19,073 nt of DNA from Anaerosoma sp034007245 (lineage in GTDB: Bacteria; Actinomycetota; Coriobacteriia; Anaerosomatales; Anaerosomataceae): NCBI GenBank assembly GCA_034007245.1, contig JAVERH010000028.1, forward strand, positions 1 through 19,073, in the 5' to 3' direction. Below the pieces are notes generated by a model. It was not told the origin of the DNA. It made no database searches and saw only the letters and a list, made by a program, of their open reading frames with translations. A program made the translations under genes and the position numbers. Shown piece by piece: positions 1 to 7,657 of the stretch (positions within the stretch are counted from its first letter, which is position 1; each line of letters begins with the position of its first letter).

Positions 1-1
1 C

Positions 2-3000
2 CCCCATCTTGAGCTGCTTCACGCCATCGTTGGTCTCCACCTGGACCACGACACTGTCGCGACCCCGATACCGTGACAGGATCTCCTTGAGTCGCGTCCC
101 GTTGCCGTTCCCGAGAGCTTCGACCGGCGCACGCATCATAAGAGCCCCCGGCGGACGCTCGAACTCACCACTCGCTGCGAGTGGCTCGACCTCGTGCACG
201 ATGAGCTTCAGACCTCGATCCGAGCGCTCCACCTTGGCACGCACTCGCACGATCGTGTCCACCGCGACAGTATCGCGGAACTTCTCGTACGTCTGTGGGA
301 AGAGCACACAGTCCACCGACCCCTCAAGGTCCTCGAGCGTGAACGTCGCCATGAGCTTGCCGGCCCTGGTGGCGATACGCTCGAAGATGGACACGATGCC
401 GGCGAACCAGCCGTTCTGCCCATCTCGGAACTCATCGGTCGCACCGAGCGAGAGCGTCCTTGCCCGCTCGATGGTCTCTCGGATATCCGAAAGCGGGTGG
501 TCGGAGACGTAGATGCCGAGCATCTCCTTCTCGAACGCGAGCTTCACGCCTTTGTCCCACTCGTCGCCGTTGGGTGGCTCGGCCGAGTCGTCCATACCGT
601 GCTCCGCCGCACCGAAAAGATCGAACATCGAGATCTGCCCACTGTCGGCGTCGCGCTGCCGCTTGATGGCGCCTTCTACGCACGAGCACATCAGCGAGAG
701 CAGATGCTTGCGCGTATAGCCGGTCGAGTCGAACGCCCCGGCTTTGATGAGCGCCTCGATCGTCTTCTTGTTGGCCTGGCGCATGTCGACGCGATCGCAG
801 AAGTCGTTGAGCGAGGTGAACGGGCCGCCCTCGCGGCGCTCGGCCACGATAGTCCCTACAACCCCTTCACCGACATTGCGGATACCCGCCAGCCCGAAGC
901 GGATCGCCCCCTCGACAGCGGTGAAGTCCCTACCCGAGGAGTTGACGTCCGGCGACAGCACCTTGATACCGGCCTGATTACACGCGGCGATGTACTTGAC
1001 GATCGTCTCGCTCTTGCCGGTGTAACTGGTGAGCACAGCCGCCATGTACTCCAGCGGATAGTGTGCCTTGAGAAACGCGGTCTGGTACGACACGAGACCG
1101 TACGCCGCAGCGTGGCTCTTGTTGAACGCGTACTCACCGAACTTACGCATGTCGGCCCACACGTGCTGTGCCACCTTGAGGTCGAAGCCTCGCTCGGCGG
1201 CACCATTCATGAACTCGGGCTCAAGGGCGTCGACGATCTCCATGTTCTTCTTGCCCATGCCCTTACGGAGCTTATCGGCCTTGGCCGCCGAGAAGCCGCC
1301 CATATCCATGGTGATGCGCATCGCCTGCTCCTGGTAGACGATGGAACCGTACGTCTCCTCCAGGATGTGCTTGATACGATTGTCGTAGTAGGTGACCGGT
1401 GAGCGCCCGTGCTTGCGCGCGATGAAGTCCGGGATGGAGTCCATCGGCCCTGGACGATAGAGCGCCACCACCGCGACGAGGTCGGCGAAGCGTGTGGGCT
1501 TCAGGTCGCGCAGCACGCGCTTCATGCCCGGCGACTCCACCTGGAACACGCCGTCGGTATCAGCACGCTGCAGCAGTGCCCAGGTCGCCGCATCGTCCAT
1601 CGGAATCGTGTCGAGGTCGATCTTCTCGCCGTGATGCTCCTCGATGGCCGCGACCGCCTTGGCGAGCACGGTGAGCGTGCGCAGGCCGAGGAAGTCCATC
1701 TTGAGCAGTCCAAGATCGGCGATGACCGTACCCTCGTACTGCGTGATGACCGAGCCACCCTTGGTGTCGAGCTTCACGGGCGTGTAGTAGTACAGCGGGT
1801 CGCGACAGATAACCACCGCAGCCGCATGGATACCCTCGCCACGGACCACGTTCTCGAGTGAAAGTGCCGAGTCGATGATGCGCTTCGTGTCGGCATCGTC
1901 TCTGTATGCATCGCGGAGTTCGGGCGTGTCGCGGAGCCCCATCTCGAGGTCCGAGAGCTTCTTATCAGCATCACTCTTACGCTCGATGCGCTCCGGAACG
2001 AGCTTGGCGACCTTGTCTGGTATGGAGTACGGATAGCCGAGTACGCGACCAGCGTCGCGGATAGCCGCGCGGGCCTTCATCGTCGAATACGTGATGACCT
2101 GTGCGACTTTGTCCTCGCCATATTTCTGCCGCACGTACTCGACGACCTCGAGTCGCCGCTCGTCGTCGAAGTCGATGTCGATATCGGGCATCTCGGTACG
2201 CTCGGGGTTGAGGAATCGTTCGAACAGTAGTCCGTGTTCGAGCGGGTCAAGGTTGGTGATGCTAAGCGCGTAGCTGATGATCGAGCCTGCAGCCGAACCA
2301 CGTCCGGGACCGACGCCGATGCCGTTACCCTTTGCCCACCGTACGAAGTCCGCGACGATGAGGAAGTAGGCGGAAAGTCCCTTGCCGACGATGACCTCGA
2401 GTTCGGTTTCGAGTCGCTCGATCGCCTCGGGTGGGATGGGGTCACCGTAGTGCTGCTTCAGCCCTTCGATGCACTCGTCGTACAGGTAGTCGTTCTCACT
2501 CTTGCCTACAGGCGTCTCGAAAACCGGAAGGATGATCTTCCCGAACTCGAGCTCGAGTTCGCACTTGGCGGCCACATCCACGGTATTGGCGAGCGCCTCG
2601 GGATACTCCGGGAGCGCCTCGGCCATCTCATCGTAGCTCTTGAGGTAGAACTGATCCGATGAGAAGCGCATCCGCGTGCGGTCGTCGACCGTGGAGCCGG
2701 TTCCCACGCACAGGAGCAGGTCCTGCGCCGTATGATCCTCGTGCATCACGTAGTGGATATCGTTGGTACCCACGAGGCCAACGCCCATCTCGCTGGCCAT
2801 CTGTGCGATCTCAGCGTTGAGCTGCTTCTGGCTCACACCGTTATCCGCGACGATCCCCTGCTGCTGGATCTCGAGGTAGAAGTCCTCCCCGAAGATATCT
2901 GCATACTCCTCGGCCCAGCGGCGCGCGGCAGCAAGATCACCGTGCTCGATGGACTTACTCACGATCCCACTCATGCAGGCCGAGGTGCAGATGATCCCCT

Positions 3001-3382
3001 CGGAGTGTTCGCGAAGGAGCGGGAGATCGACTCTCGGTTTGTAGTAGAAGCCGTTCGTGCATGCCTCACTCACGACGGCCATCAGATTGCGATACCCGAC
3101 CTCGTTCTTCGCGAGTAGCAGCAGGTGGTACAGCGACGGCTTGCCCTCGCGTTTGGTGTGTGACTCCGGCGTAAAGTACGTCTCACAGCCGATGATGGGC
3201 TTGACGCCGCCCGCGACGGCGGCGCGGTAGAACTCGACCGCCCCGTACATCGCACCATGGTCCGTGAGCGCGATAGCGTTCTGCCCCACGTCGGAGGCGC
3301 GCTTCACGAGCCTGGATATGCGAGCGTGGCCATCGAGCAGCGAGTACTCGGAGTGCGTGTGCAGGTGAACGAAGCCGGACAT
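2..3382 (-). CDS. dnaE: DNA polymerase III alpha subunit, 3' end cut by window edge
   Basis: This is the replicative polymerase subunit of the DnaE (not PolC) type, which adds nucleotides at the replication fork in the cytoplasm. 1127 codons are open without a stop to the left edge. Family members run about 1150-1170 residues, so only a short C-terminus is missing. The PHP domain begins at once with HLHTH (residues 6-10) followed by EYSLLDG. The palm carries PDIDIDF at 399-405, giving catalytic Asp400 and Asp402, and MDFLGLRTL with the third Asp at 563. A helix-hairpin-helix-like stretch lies near 830, and an OB-fold starts near 1011 (MATFTLEDLEG). The ATG lies 3 bp after the yerC stop. A GGAAGGTGG Shine-Dalgarno sits inside the end of yerC, so the two are probably cotranscribed. 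I saw no intein and no missing catalytic residue. Confidence 0.96.
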   Translation of the reverse strand, partial: MSGFVHLHTHSEYSLLDGHARISRLVKRASDVGQNAIALTDHGAMYGAVEFYRAAVAGGVKPIIGCETYFTPESHTKREGKPSLYHLLLLAKNEVGYRNLMAVVSEACTNGFYYKPRVDLPLLREHSEGIICTSACMSGIVSKSIEHGDLAAARRWAEEYADIFGEDFYLEIQQQGIVADNGVSQKQLNAEIAQMASEMGVGLVGTNDIHYVMHEDHTAQDLLLCVGTGSTVDDRTRMRFSSDQFYLKSYDEMAEALPEYPEALANTVDVAAKCELELEFGKIILPVFETPVGKSENDYLYDECIEGLKQHYGDPIPPEAIERLETELEVIVGKGLSAYFLIVADFVRWAKGNGIGVGPGRGSAAGSIISYALSITNLDPLEHGLLFERFLNPERTEMPDIDIDFDDERRLEVVEYVRQKYGEDKVAQVITYSTMKARAAIRDAGRVLGYPYSIPDKVAKLVPERIERKSDADKKLSDLEMGLRDTPELRDAYRDDADTKRIIDSALSLENVVRGEGIHAAAVVICRDPLYYYTPVKLDTKGGSVITQYEGTVIADLGLLKMDFLGLRTLTVLAKAVAAIEEHHGEKIDLDTIPMDDAATWALLQRADTDGVFQVESPGMKRVLRDLKPTRFADLVAVVALYRPGPMDSIPDFIARKHGRSPVTYYDNRIKHILEETYGSIVYQEQAMRITMDMGGFSAAKADKLRKGMGKKNMEIVDALEPEFMNGAAERGFDLKVAQHVWADMRKFGEYAFNKSHAAAYGLVSYQTAFLKAHYPLEYMAAVLTSYTGKSETIVKYIAACNQAGIKVLSPDVNSSGRDFTAVEGAIRFGLAGIRNVGEGVVGTIVAERREGGPFTSLNDFCDRVDMRQANKKTIEALIKAGAFDSTGYTRKHLLSLMCSCVEGAIKRQRDADSGQISMFDLFGAAEHGMDDSAEPPNGDEWDKGVKLAFEKEMLGIYVSDHPLSDIRETIERARTLSLGATDEFRDGQNGWFAGIVSIFERIATRAGKLMATFTLEDLEGSVDCVLFPQTYEKFRDTVAVDTIVRVRAKVERSDRGLKLIVHEVEPLAASGEFERPPGALMMRAPVEALGNGNGTRLKEILSRYRGRDSVVVQVETNDGVKQLKMG

Positions 3383-3385
3383 CGA

Positions 3386-3697
3386 TTAAACGTCGCCACC
3401 TTCCGCAGCCGGGCCGAGCCGGTCGATGACGGTGCGATACCCGCCCTCGCCGTAGTTGAGACTGCGGCTGACACGGCTGATCGTGGTGGATGAGGCACCC
3501 GTGGACTCCTGGATACGTGTGTAGTGCTCACCAGCGTCGAGCAAGCGCGCCACTGCGAGGCGCTGGGCTATGTCCTGGATCTCTCGGATCGTCGCGATAT
3601 CCACGAGAAAGGCGTATCGCTCGTCATCGGAGGAAAGCACCCCAAGGGCTGCCAGTAATGCCTCTACCTCGGCGGTACGCAGGCGTTCTGAAGACAT
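3386..3697 (-). CDS. yerC: YerC/YecD family TrpR-related DNA-binding protein
   Basis: This 103-residue cytoplasmic protein of the Trp-repressor-like YerC family is presumably a transcription regulator; targets are not known from sequence. Its N-terminal helical part (SSDDERYAFLVDIATIREI) leads into DIAQRLAVARLLDAGEHYTRI. A helix-turn-helix follows: IQESTGASSTTISRVSRSL, near residues 61-79, with the TTISR recognition-helix core typical of the family. I chose the ATG at 3697 because GGAGGGAGGG lies 8 nt upstream; an in-frame start 33 nt further up has no comparable site. It precedes dnaE by 3 bp, so the pair likely forms an operon. The 121-bp gap upstream holds an extended -10 candidate. The family assignment is confident, but a role in controlling dnaE or an amino-acid operon would be inference. 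Confidence 0.9.
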   Translation of the reverse strand: MSSERLRTAEVEALLAALGVLSSDDERYAFLVDIATIREIQDIAQRLAVARLLDAGEHYTRIQESTGASSTTISRVSRSLNYGEGGYRTVIDRLGPAAEGGDV

Positions 3698-3742
3698 CGC
3701 GAAGTCCCTCCCTCCGGAGCCGGTGCGCAATATGGTGTGTTC

Positions 3743-3751
3743 ATACTAGCA
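3743..3751 (-). promoter_or_regulatory. Candidate extended -10 promoter for yerC-dnaE
   Basis: On the minus strand the bases read TGC-TAGTAT, an extended -10 element (TGnTAnnnT type), about 46 nt before the yerC ATG. No convincing -35 is visible, which is usual for extended -10 promoters. The element is flanked by a 7-bp inverted repeat, CCGGTGC at 3720-3726 and GCACCGG at 3749-3755, that could be an operator. Confidence is limited because six-base matches arise by chance. Confidence 0.4.
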
Positions 3752-3819
3752 CCGGAGCGCGACATGCTGGGGTATGGAGGAATGGACGGCGCTGGTTTCC
3801 GATGGGCGGTCTCGGCAGA

Positions 3820-4569
3820 CTACACGACGCGGTTGATGAGACTCCCGATCCCGCCTATACGCACCTCGACGACGTCGCCGCGCCTCAGCGGACCGATGCC
3901 TGAAGGGGTCCCCGTCAGCACCACATCACCGGGAAGGAGCGTCATCACACCGCTCACGAAGCTCACGAGATCGTAGGGACCGAAGATCATGTCCGAGGTG
4001 GAGGTGGACTGGCGCTGCTCGCCGTTCACATACGACTCCAGCGTGGTGTCACACGGATCGACGTCTGTCTCGACCCACGGGCCGAGCGGGCAGAAGGTGT
4101 CGAAGCCCTTGGCCCGCGTCCACTGACCGTCACGCTTCTGATGTATGCGACTCGTCACATCGTTGGCGCAGGTGCAGCCGAGCACACAGGTACGCGCCTG
4201 CTCGGGCGTGACACTGTGCGCGCGACGTCCGATGACGAGTGCAAGCTCGGCCTCGAAGTCCACGACATCGAGACCGTCGGGAATGCGGATCTCTGCACCG
4301 TGACCGATGACCGTAGTGGGTGGCTTCAAGAAGATGACCGGTTCCTCGGGGAGCTCGTGCCCCATCTCACGGGCGTGCCCACGGTAGTTGATGCCGGCAC
4401 ACACGATCTTGGTGGGAACAGTCGGCGCCAGCAGCTGCGCATGAGGCAGCGGTACGACCCCTTCGGTCTCCCATGCTGCGAAGGGCTCGTCAGAGATAAG
4501 TGTGACCATGCTCTCATCGGCAAGGCCGTACCGGACGTCCTCCTCATGAAAGATCCGAACGACGCGCAT
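3820..4569 (-). CDS. Fumarylacetoacetate hydrolase (FAH) family protein
   Basis: This 249-residue cytoplasmic enzyme belongs to the FAH superfamily, whose members cleave or isomerise C-C bonds in acylpyruvate-type 2-oxo acids (acylpyruvases, oxaloacetate decarboxylases/tautomerases, 2-hydroxyhepta-2,4-diene-1,7-dioate isomerases). A short N-terminal domain precedes the catalytic fold, which opens at KIVCAGINYRGHAREMG (residues 54-70). The divalent metal ligands are readable as Glu106 and Glu108 (DFEAELALVI) and Asp137 (CANDVTSR). The fold closes with LTGTPSGIGPLRRGDVVEV. I chose the ATG at 4569 because a GAGGGAGG site lies just upstream and the protein then matches the usual start of the family; an extension to 4635 lacks such a site. 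It lies 82 bp after the MFS gene. No pathway neighbours fix the substrate. Confidence 0.9.
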   Translation of the reverse strand: MRVVRIFHEEDVRYGLADESMVTLISDEPFAAWETEGVVPLPHAQLLAPTVPTKIVCAGINYRGHAREMGHELPEEPVIFLKPPTTVIGHGAEIRIPDGLDVVDFEAELALVIGRRAHSVTPEQARTCVLGCTCANDVTSRIHQKRDGQWTRAKGFDTFCPLGPWVETDVDPCDTTLESYVNGEQRQSTSTSDMIFGPYDLVSFVSGVMTLLPGDVVLTGTPSGIGPLRRGDVVEVRIGGIGSLINRVV

Positions 4570-4651
4570 AGACCTCCCTCGGCCACGAGATGCTTCACTT
4601 GCGATGTTCCACGCCACGGGGGCGGATTCCTGCACCCGTGATCGCCCCAGT

Positions 4652-5878
4652 TCAGACAGCTTCAGGCACTATCTCGCTCTCGAGAGACCGTACGCGCTGC
4701 CGATCGATCGAACGAGCGGTGATCATACTGCCGAGCGCGAAGAACGTGACAAGCACACCACCCGCGACCAGCGTCTCCTGGATGCCGAGCACGACCGCAA
4801 GTGTCGGTACGAAAGCCAGCGGCAGCAGTTCTCCGGCGGTCCGATGCCACTGCAAGGTACCCACGATGCGGCCGACGTACTCATGCGGTGAGTCGATATG
4901 TACGAGGGTACGGAGCAGCGGCTCGAGCGCACCCATCGACATACCCCAGACGAACGCGCCGGGTGCAATCCATCCGAGTTCGGTCGAACCTACGTACAGG
5001 ATCGAGCCGAGCCCGGCGAACATGCCCATCAGCGCGAGTCCTCTCGCCGACATGATCGCCTTCGGCAGCCGTGGAAGCAGCGCTGCACCGGTCACCAGCC
5101 CAAGTCCGAAGAGGGTGCTCATCCAGCCGAGCCACTCCACCCCCACTCCGACGACATCGCGATAGAAAAGCGACTCAAGAGCCTCGAACGCCCCGAAACC
5201 GAACCAGACCGCCGTGCCGAGCAAGATGAAGTAACGCAGCGTACGCGTCGAATACGCAACCTTGAGACCTGCAGTGAGACTACTCCATGCATTACCGCTG
5301 GCATGCTCGGCCTGTGTCTCATCGATACGGGTCGACCACGCGAGTATAGCGGCCACCACCGACGCAACGGCCATCACCCAGAAGACCGATTGGATGCCGA
5401 ACCGTGTCTCGATGAGCGCGCCCACCGATGGACCGAGCACAAAGCCGATCGAGCTGCCCGTCTCGATGATCGAGTTAGCGCGCTCCAGTTGCTTGCGCCC
5501 GGAGGTGATGAACGGCGCGAAGGAGGCACCGGCGGTCCAGGTGGGTATACCGAACAGCGAGAAGACCGCCGAGCCGACCACGAAGAGCGGCAACGAAGGT
5601 GCCACCATCATCCACAGGACCGGCGGGATGGACCCGATCTCGGCCCACATCATGACCTTACGAGGACCGAACCGATCGATGAGCAGGCCGGCGGCAAGTG
5701 AGCCGACGATCGCTGCGAGCCCGTTCACGAGCGACATGGCCGCAAGCTGTGATGGCGTCGCATCGAAGACATATGCGGCACCGCCAAGAGTCCCCACGAT
5801 CCACACCGCAGTACCACCGAGGCGCGATATGAAGCGCGCGCCGGCGACGAGCGCAAGATTTCTGTCGGAGGGGTGCAC
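4652..5878 (-). CDS. MFS transporter
   Basis: This 408-residue integral membrane protein of the major facilitator superfamily has a likely 12-helix pattern of hydrophobic segments. Between TM2 and TM3 lies the MFS signature region LLIDRFGPRKVMMW (around residues 64-78). A charged central loop (TRIDETQAEHASGN) separates the two halves. Overall it resembles the enterobactin-exporter/macrolide-efflux-like group of small-molecule exporters, but the substrate cannot be told. Translation starts at a GTG with AGGGAG six bases upstream. The 134-bp gap before it contains a TATACT -10-like box (5923-5928) without a good -35. The gene follows cimA and precedes the FAH-family gene on the same strand, with no obvious functional link. 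Confidence 0.9.
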   Translation of the reverse strand: MHPSDRNLALVAGARFISRLGGTAVWIVGTLGGAAYVFDATPSQLAAMSLVNGLAAIVGSLAAGLLIDRFGPRKVMMWAEIGSIPPVLWMMVAPSLPLFVVGSAVFSLFGIPTWTAGASFAPFITSGRKQLERANSIIETGSSIGFVLGPSVGALIETRFGIQSVFWVMAVASVVAAILAWSTRIDETQAEHASGNAWSSLTAGLKVAYSTRTLRYFILLGTAVWFGFGAFEALESLFYRDVVGVGVEWLGWMSTLFGLGLVTGAALLPRLPKAIMSARGLALMGMFAGLGSILYVGSTELGWIAPGAFVWGMSMGALEPLLRTLVHIDSPHEYVGRIVGTLQWHRTAGELLPLAFVPTLAVVLGIQETLVAGGVLVTFFALGSMITARSIDRQRVRSLESEIVPEAV

Positions 5879-6012
5879 GGAAGACTCCCTGAGTCACTGA
5901 TCGGTCGAGAGAAGCACGGCTCAGTATACGAAGGCCGCTCGATAGCGTACGCCTCACGAGGTGATACGCGCTACGGGATGACGAACCGCGTCACCAAACG
6001 GTCGGGCAGACG

Positions 6013-7584
6013 CTACCCCTGCTGCGCGCGCGGGTGCGCAAGACCAAACTCGACAGAGTCCACGAGTGCCTCCCACGAGGCCTCGATGATGTTCTCCGAC
6101 ACGCCCACGGTACCCCAGCTCTTCTCGCCATCACCCGACTCGATGAGTACACGCGTGACAGCACCCGTGCCCTTCTTCTCGTCGAGCACGCGGACCTTGA
6201 AGTCGGTGAGCGAGATGGTCTCGAGCGCCGGGTAGAACCGACCGATCGCAAGACGCAGCGCGCTGTCGAGGGCGTTCACGGGGCCGTTCCCCTCGGCGGT
6301 GGCGATGAACCGCTCGTCACCTACGTGCACCTTGATGGTAGCCTCGGTCATCACCCGGCCGTCCTCGCGCTTCTCCATGAGGCAGCGGAAGCTCTCCAGC
6401 CGGAAGAACGTTTCGTGCGTGCCGAGCTCCCTCTTGAGCATGACCTCCAACGTCGCATCGGCAGCCTCGAACATGTAACCCTGATGCTCGAGACGCTTTA
6501 TGCCGTCAAGCACGCGCGTCGCAGTGTCCTGGTCGCCGGCGAGATCGATGCCGAGCTCGAGCGCCTTCATCGTGAGCGAAGCCCGACCGGCAAGCTCGCT
6601 CACCACGACCCGCGCGAGGTTACCTACAGCAGAGGGATCGATGTGTTCGTACGCGGCCGATAGACGTGCGGACGCACTCACATGCACCCCGCCCTTGTGT
6701 GCGAACGCGCTTGCACCGATGTATGGCTGGTGTGGATCGGGTGCGACATTCGAGGTCTCGGCCACGAAGTGTGAGACCTCGGTCAGCAGGCGGAGCTGGT
6801 TGCGACTGATGCACTCCTTGTCCATCTTGAGGACGAGCGAGGGGATGATCGAGAAGAGGTCAGCGTTGCCGGCACGCTCGCCGTAACCGTTGGCAGTGCC
6901 CTGTACGTGCGTGCAGCCAGCGTCGACCGCGACGAGTGAGTCGGCCACGGCACACCCCGCGTCATTGTGGGCATGGATCCCGAGATGTACATCCGGGAGC
7001 ACTGCCGAGAACTCGCGTACCACGTCTGCGACGGTCTGTGGCAGCGTGCCACCGTTGGTATCGCAGAGCACGATCACGTCGGCCCCCGCTTCGGCAGCGG
7101 TACGGCACACGTCGGTGGCGTACGCAGGGTTGGCCGCGTAGCCATCGAAGAAGTGTTCCGCATCGAAGAACACCGTGCGCCCCTCGGCGACGAGGAACGC
7201 GACGCTGTCGCGGACCATGCGAAGGTTCTCCTCGAGCGTGGCATGGAGGGTCTCGGTCACATGCAGGTCCCACGCTTTTCCGAAGATGCAGAGCGCCGGG
7301 CAGCCGGTGTCCAGAAGCGCGCGGAGCCCACCGTCGCAATCTGCAGCGGCCCCCTTGCGACACGTAGCGCCGAACGCAGTGATCGTCGCGTTTGCCAGGC
7401 GCAGGTCGCGCGCCCTCTCGAAGAACTCGAGGTCCTTGGGGTTGGAGCCGGGAAAGCCACCCTCGATATAGTGGATGCCGAGATCGTCGAGACGCTGAGC
7501 GATGCGCAGCTTGTCATCGACCGAGAGCGACATGCCCTCGCGCTGGGTGCCGTCACGAAGCGTGGTGTCGTAAAGGGTGACCAT
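6013..7584 (-). CDS. cimA: (R)-citramalate synthase
   Basis: This 523-residue cytoplasmic enzyme condenses pyruvate with acetyl-CoA to citramalate, the first step of threonine-independent isoleucine synthesis. The TIM-barrel HMGL-like domain opens with LYDTTLRDGTQREG (residues 4-17). Metal and substrate residues are visible in IHAHNDAG (203-210, His204 and His206) and NGYGERAGNADL (232-243). A C-terminal LeuA-dimer-type regulatory domain (about 390-515) is present, so isoleucine feedback is expected from the family. The length and the FGKAWDLHVTETL segment fit the long bacterial CimA type rather than 2-isopropylmalate synthase (LeuA). I chose the ATG at 7584 for its AAGGA site 10 nt upstream; 53 further in-frame codons upstream overlap the PBP gene in another frame. 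A TACAAT box lies at 7620-7625. With leuC, leuD, leuB and ilvE in the same window, the route from pyruvate is nearly complete. Confidence 0.93.
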   Translation of the reverse strand: MVTLYDTTLRDGTQREGMSLSVDDKLRIAQRLDDLGIHYIEGGFPGSNPKDLEFFERARDLRLANATITAFGATCRKGAAADCDGGLRALLDTGCPALCIFGKAWDLHVTETLHATLEENLRMVRDSVAFLVAEGRTVFFDAEHFFDGYAANPAYATDVCRTAAEAGADVIVLCDTNGGTLPQTVADVVREFSAVLPDVHLGIHAHNDAGCAVADSLVAVDAGCTHVQGTANGYGERAGNADLFSIIPSLVLKMDKECISRNQLRLLTEVSHFVAETSNVAPDPHQPYIGASAFAHKGGVHVSASARLSAAYEHIDPSAVGNLARVVVSELAGRASLTMKALELGIDLAGDQDTATRVLDGIKRLEHQGYMFEAADATLEVMLKRELGTHETFFRLESFRCLMEKREDGRVMTEATIKVHVGDERFIATAEGNGPVNALDSALRLAIGRFYPALETISLTDFKVRVLDEKKGTGAVTRVLIESGDGEKSWGTVGVSENIIEASWEALVDSVEFGLAHPRAQQG

Positions 7585-7657
7585 CGGCGGTCCGTCCTTC
7601 CCCTGCACAGTGAGGTCCCATTGTAGCGGAGAAGACGCCTGCGTATATGCGCGCACG

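Noticed and set aside
194..1402. 402-codon open frame on the plus strand
   Set aside because: It is antisense to dnaE, whose frame shows clear family motifs throughout. The plus frame is Arg/His/Leu-rich with no recognisable domain, as expected of a GC-rich shadow.
5985..6012. Terminator just after cimA
   Set aside because: Only a weak hairpin (GGTGACG/CGTCATC with one G-U pair) is seen, with no T-run, so it was not listed.
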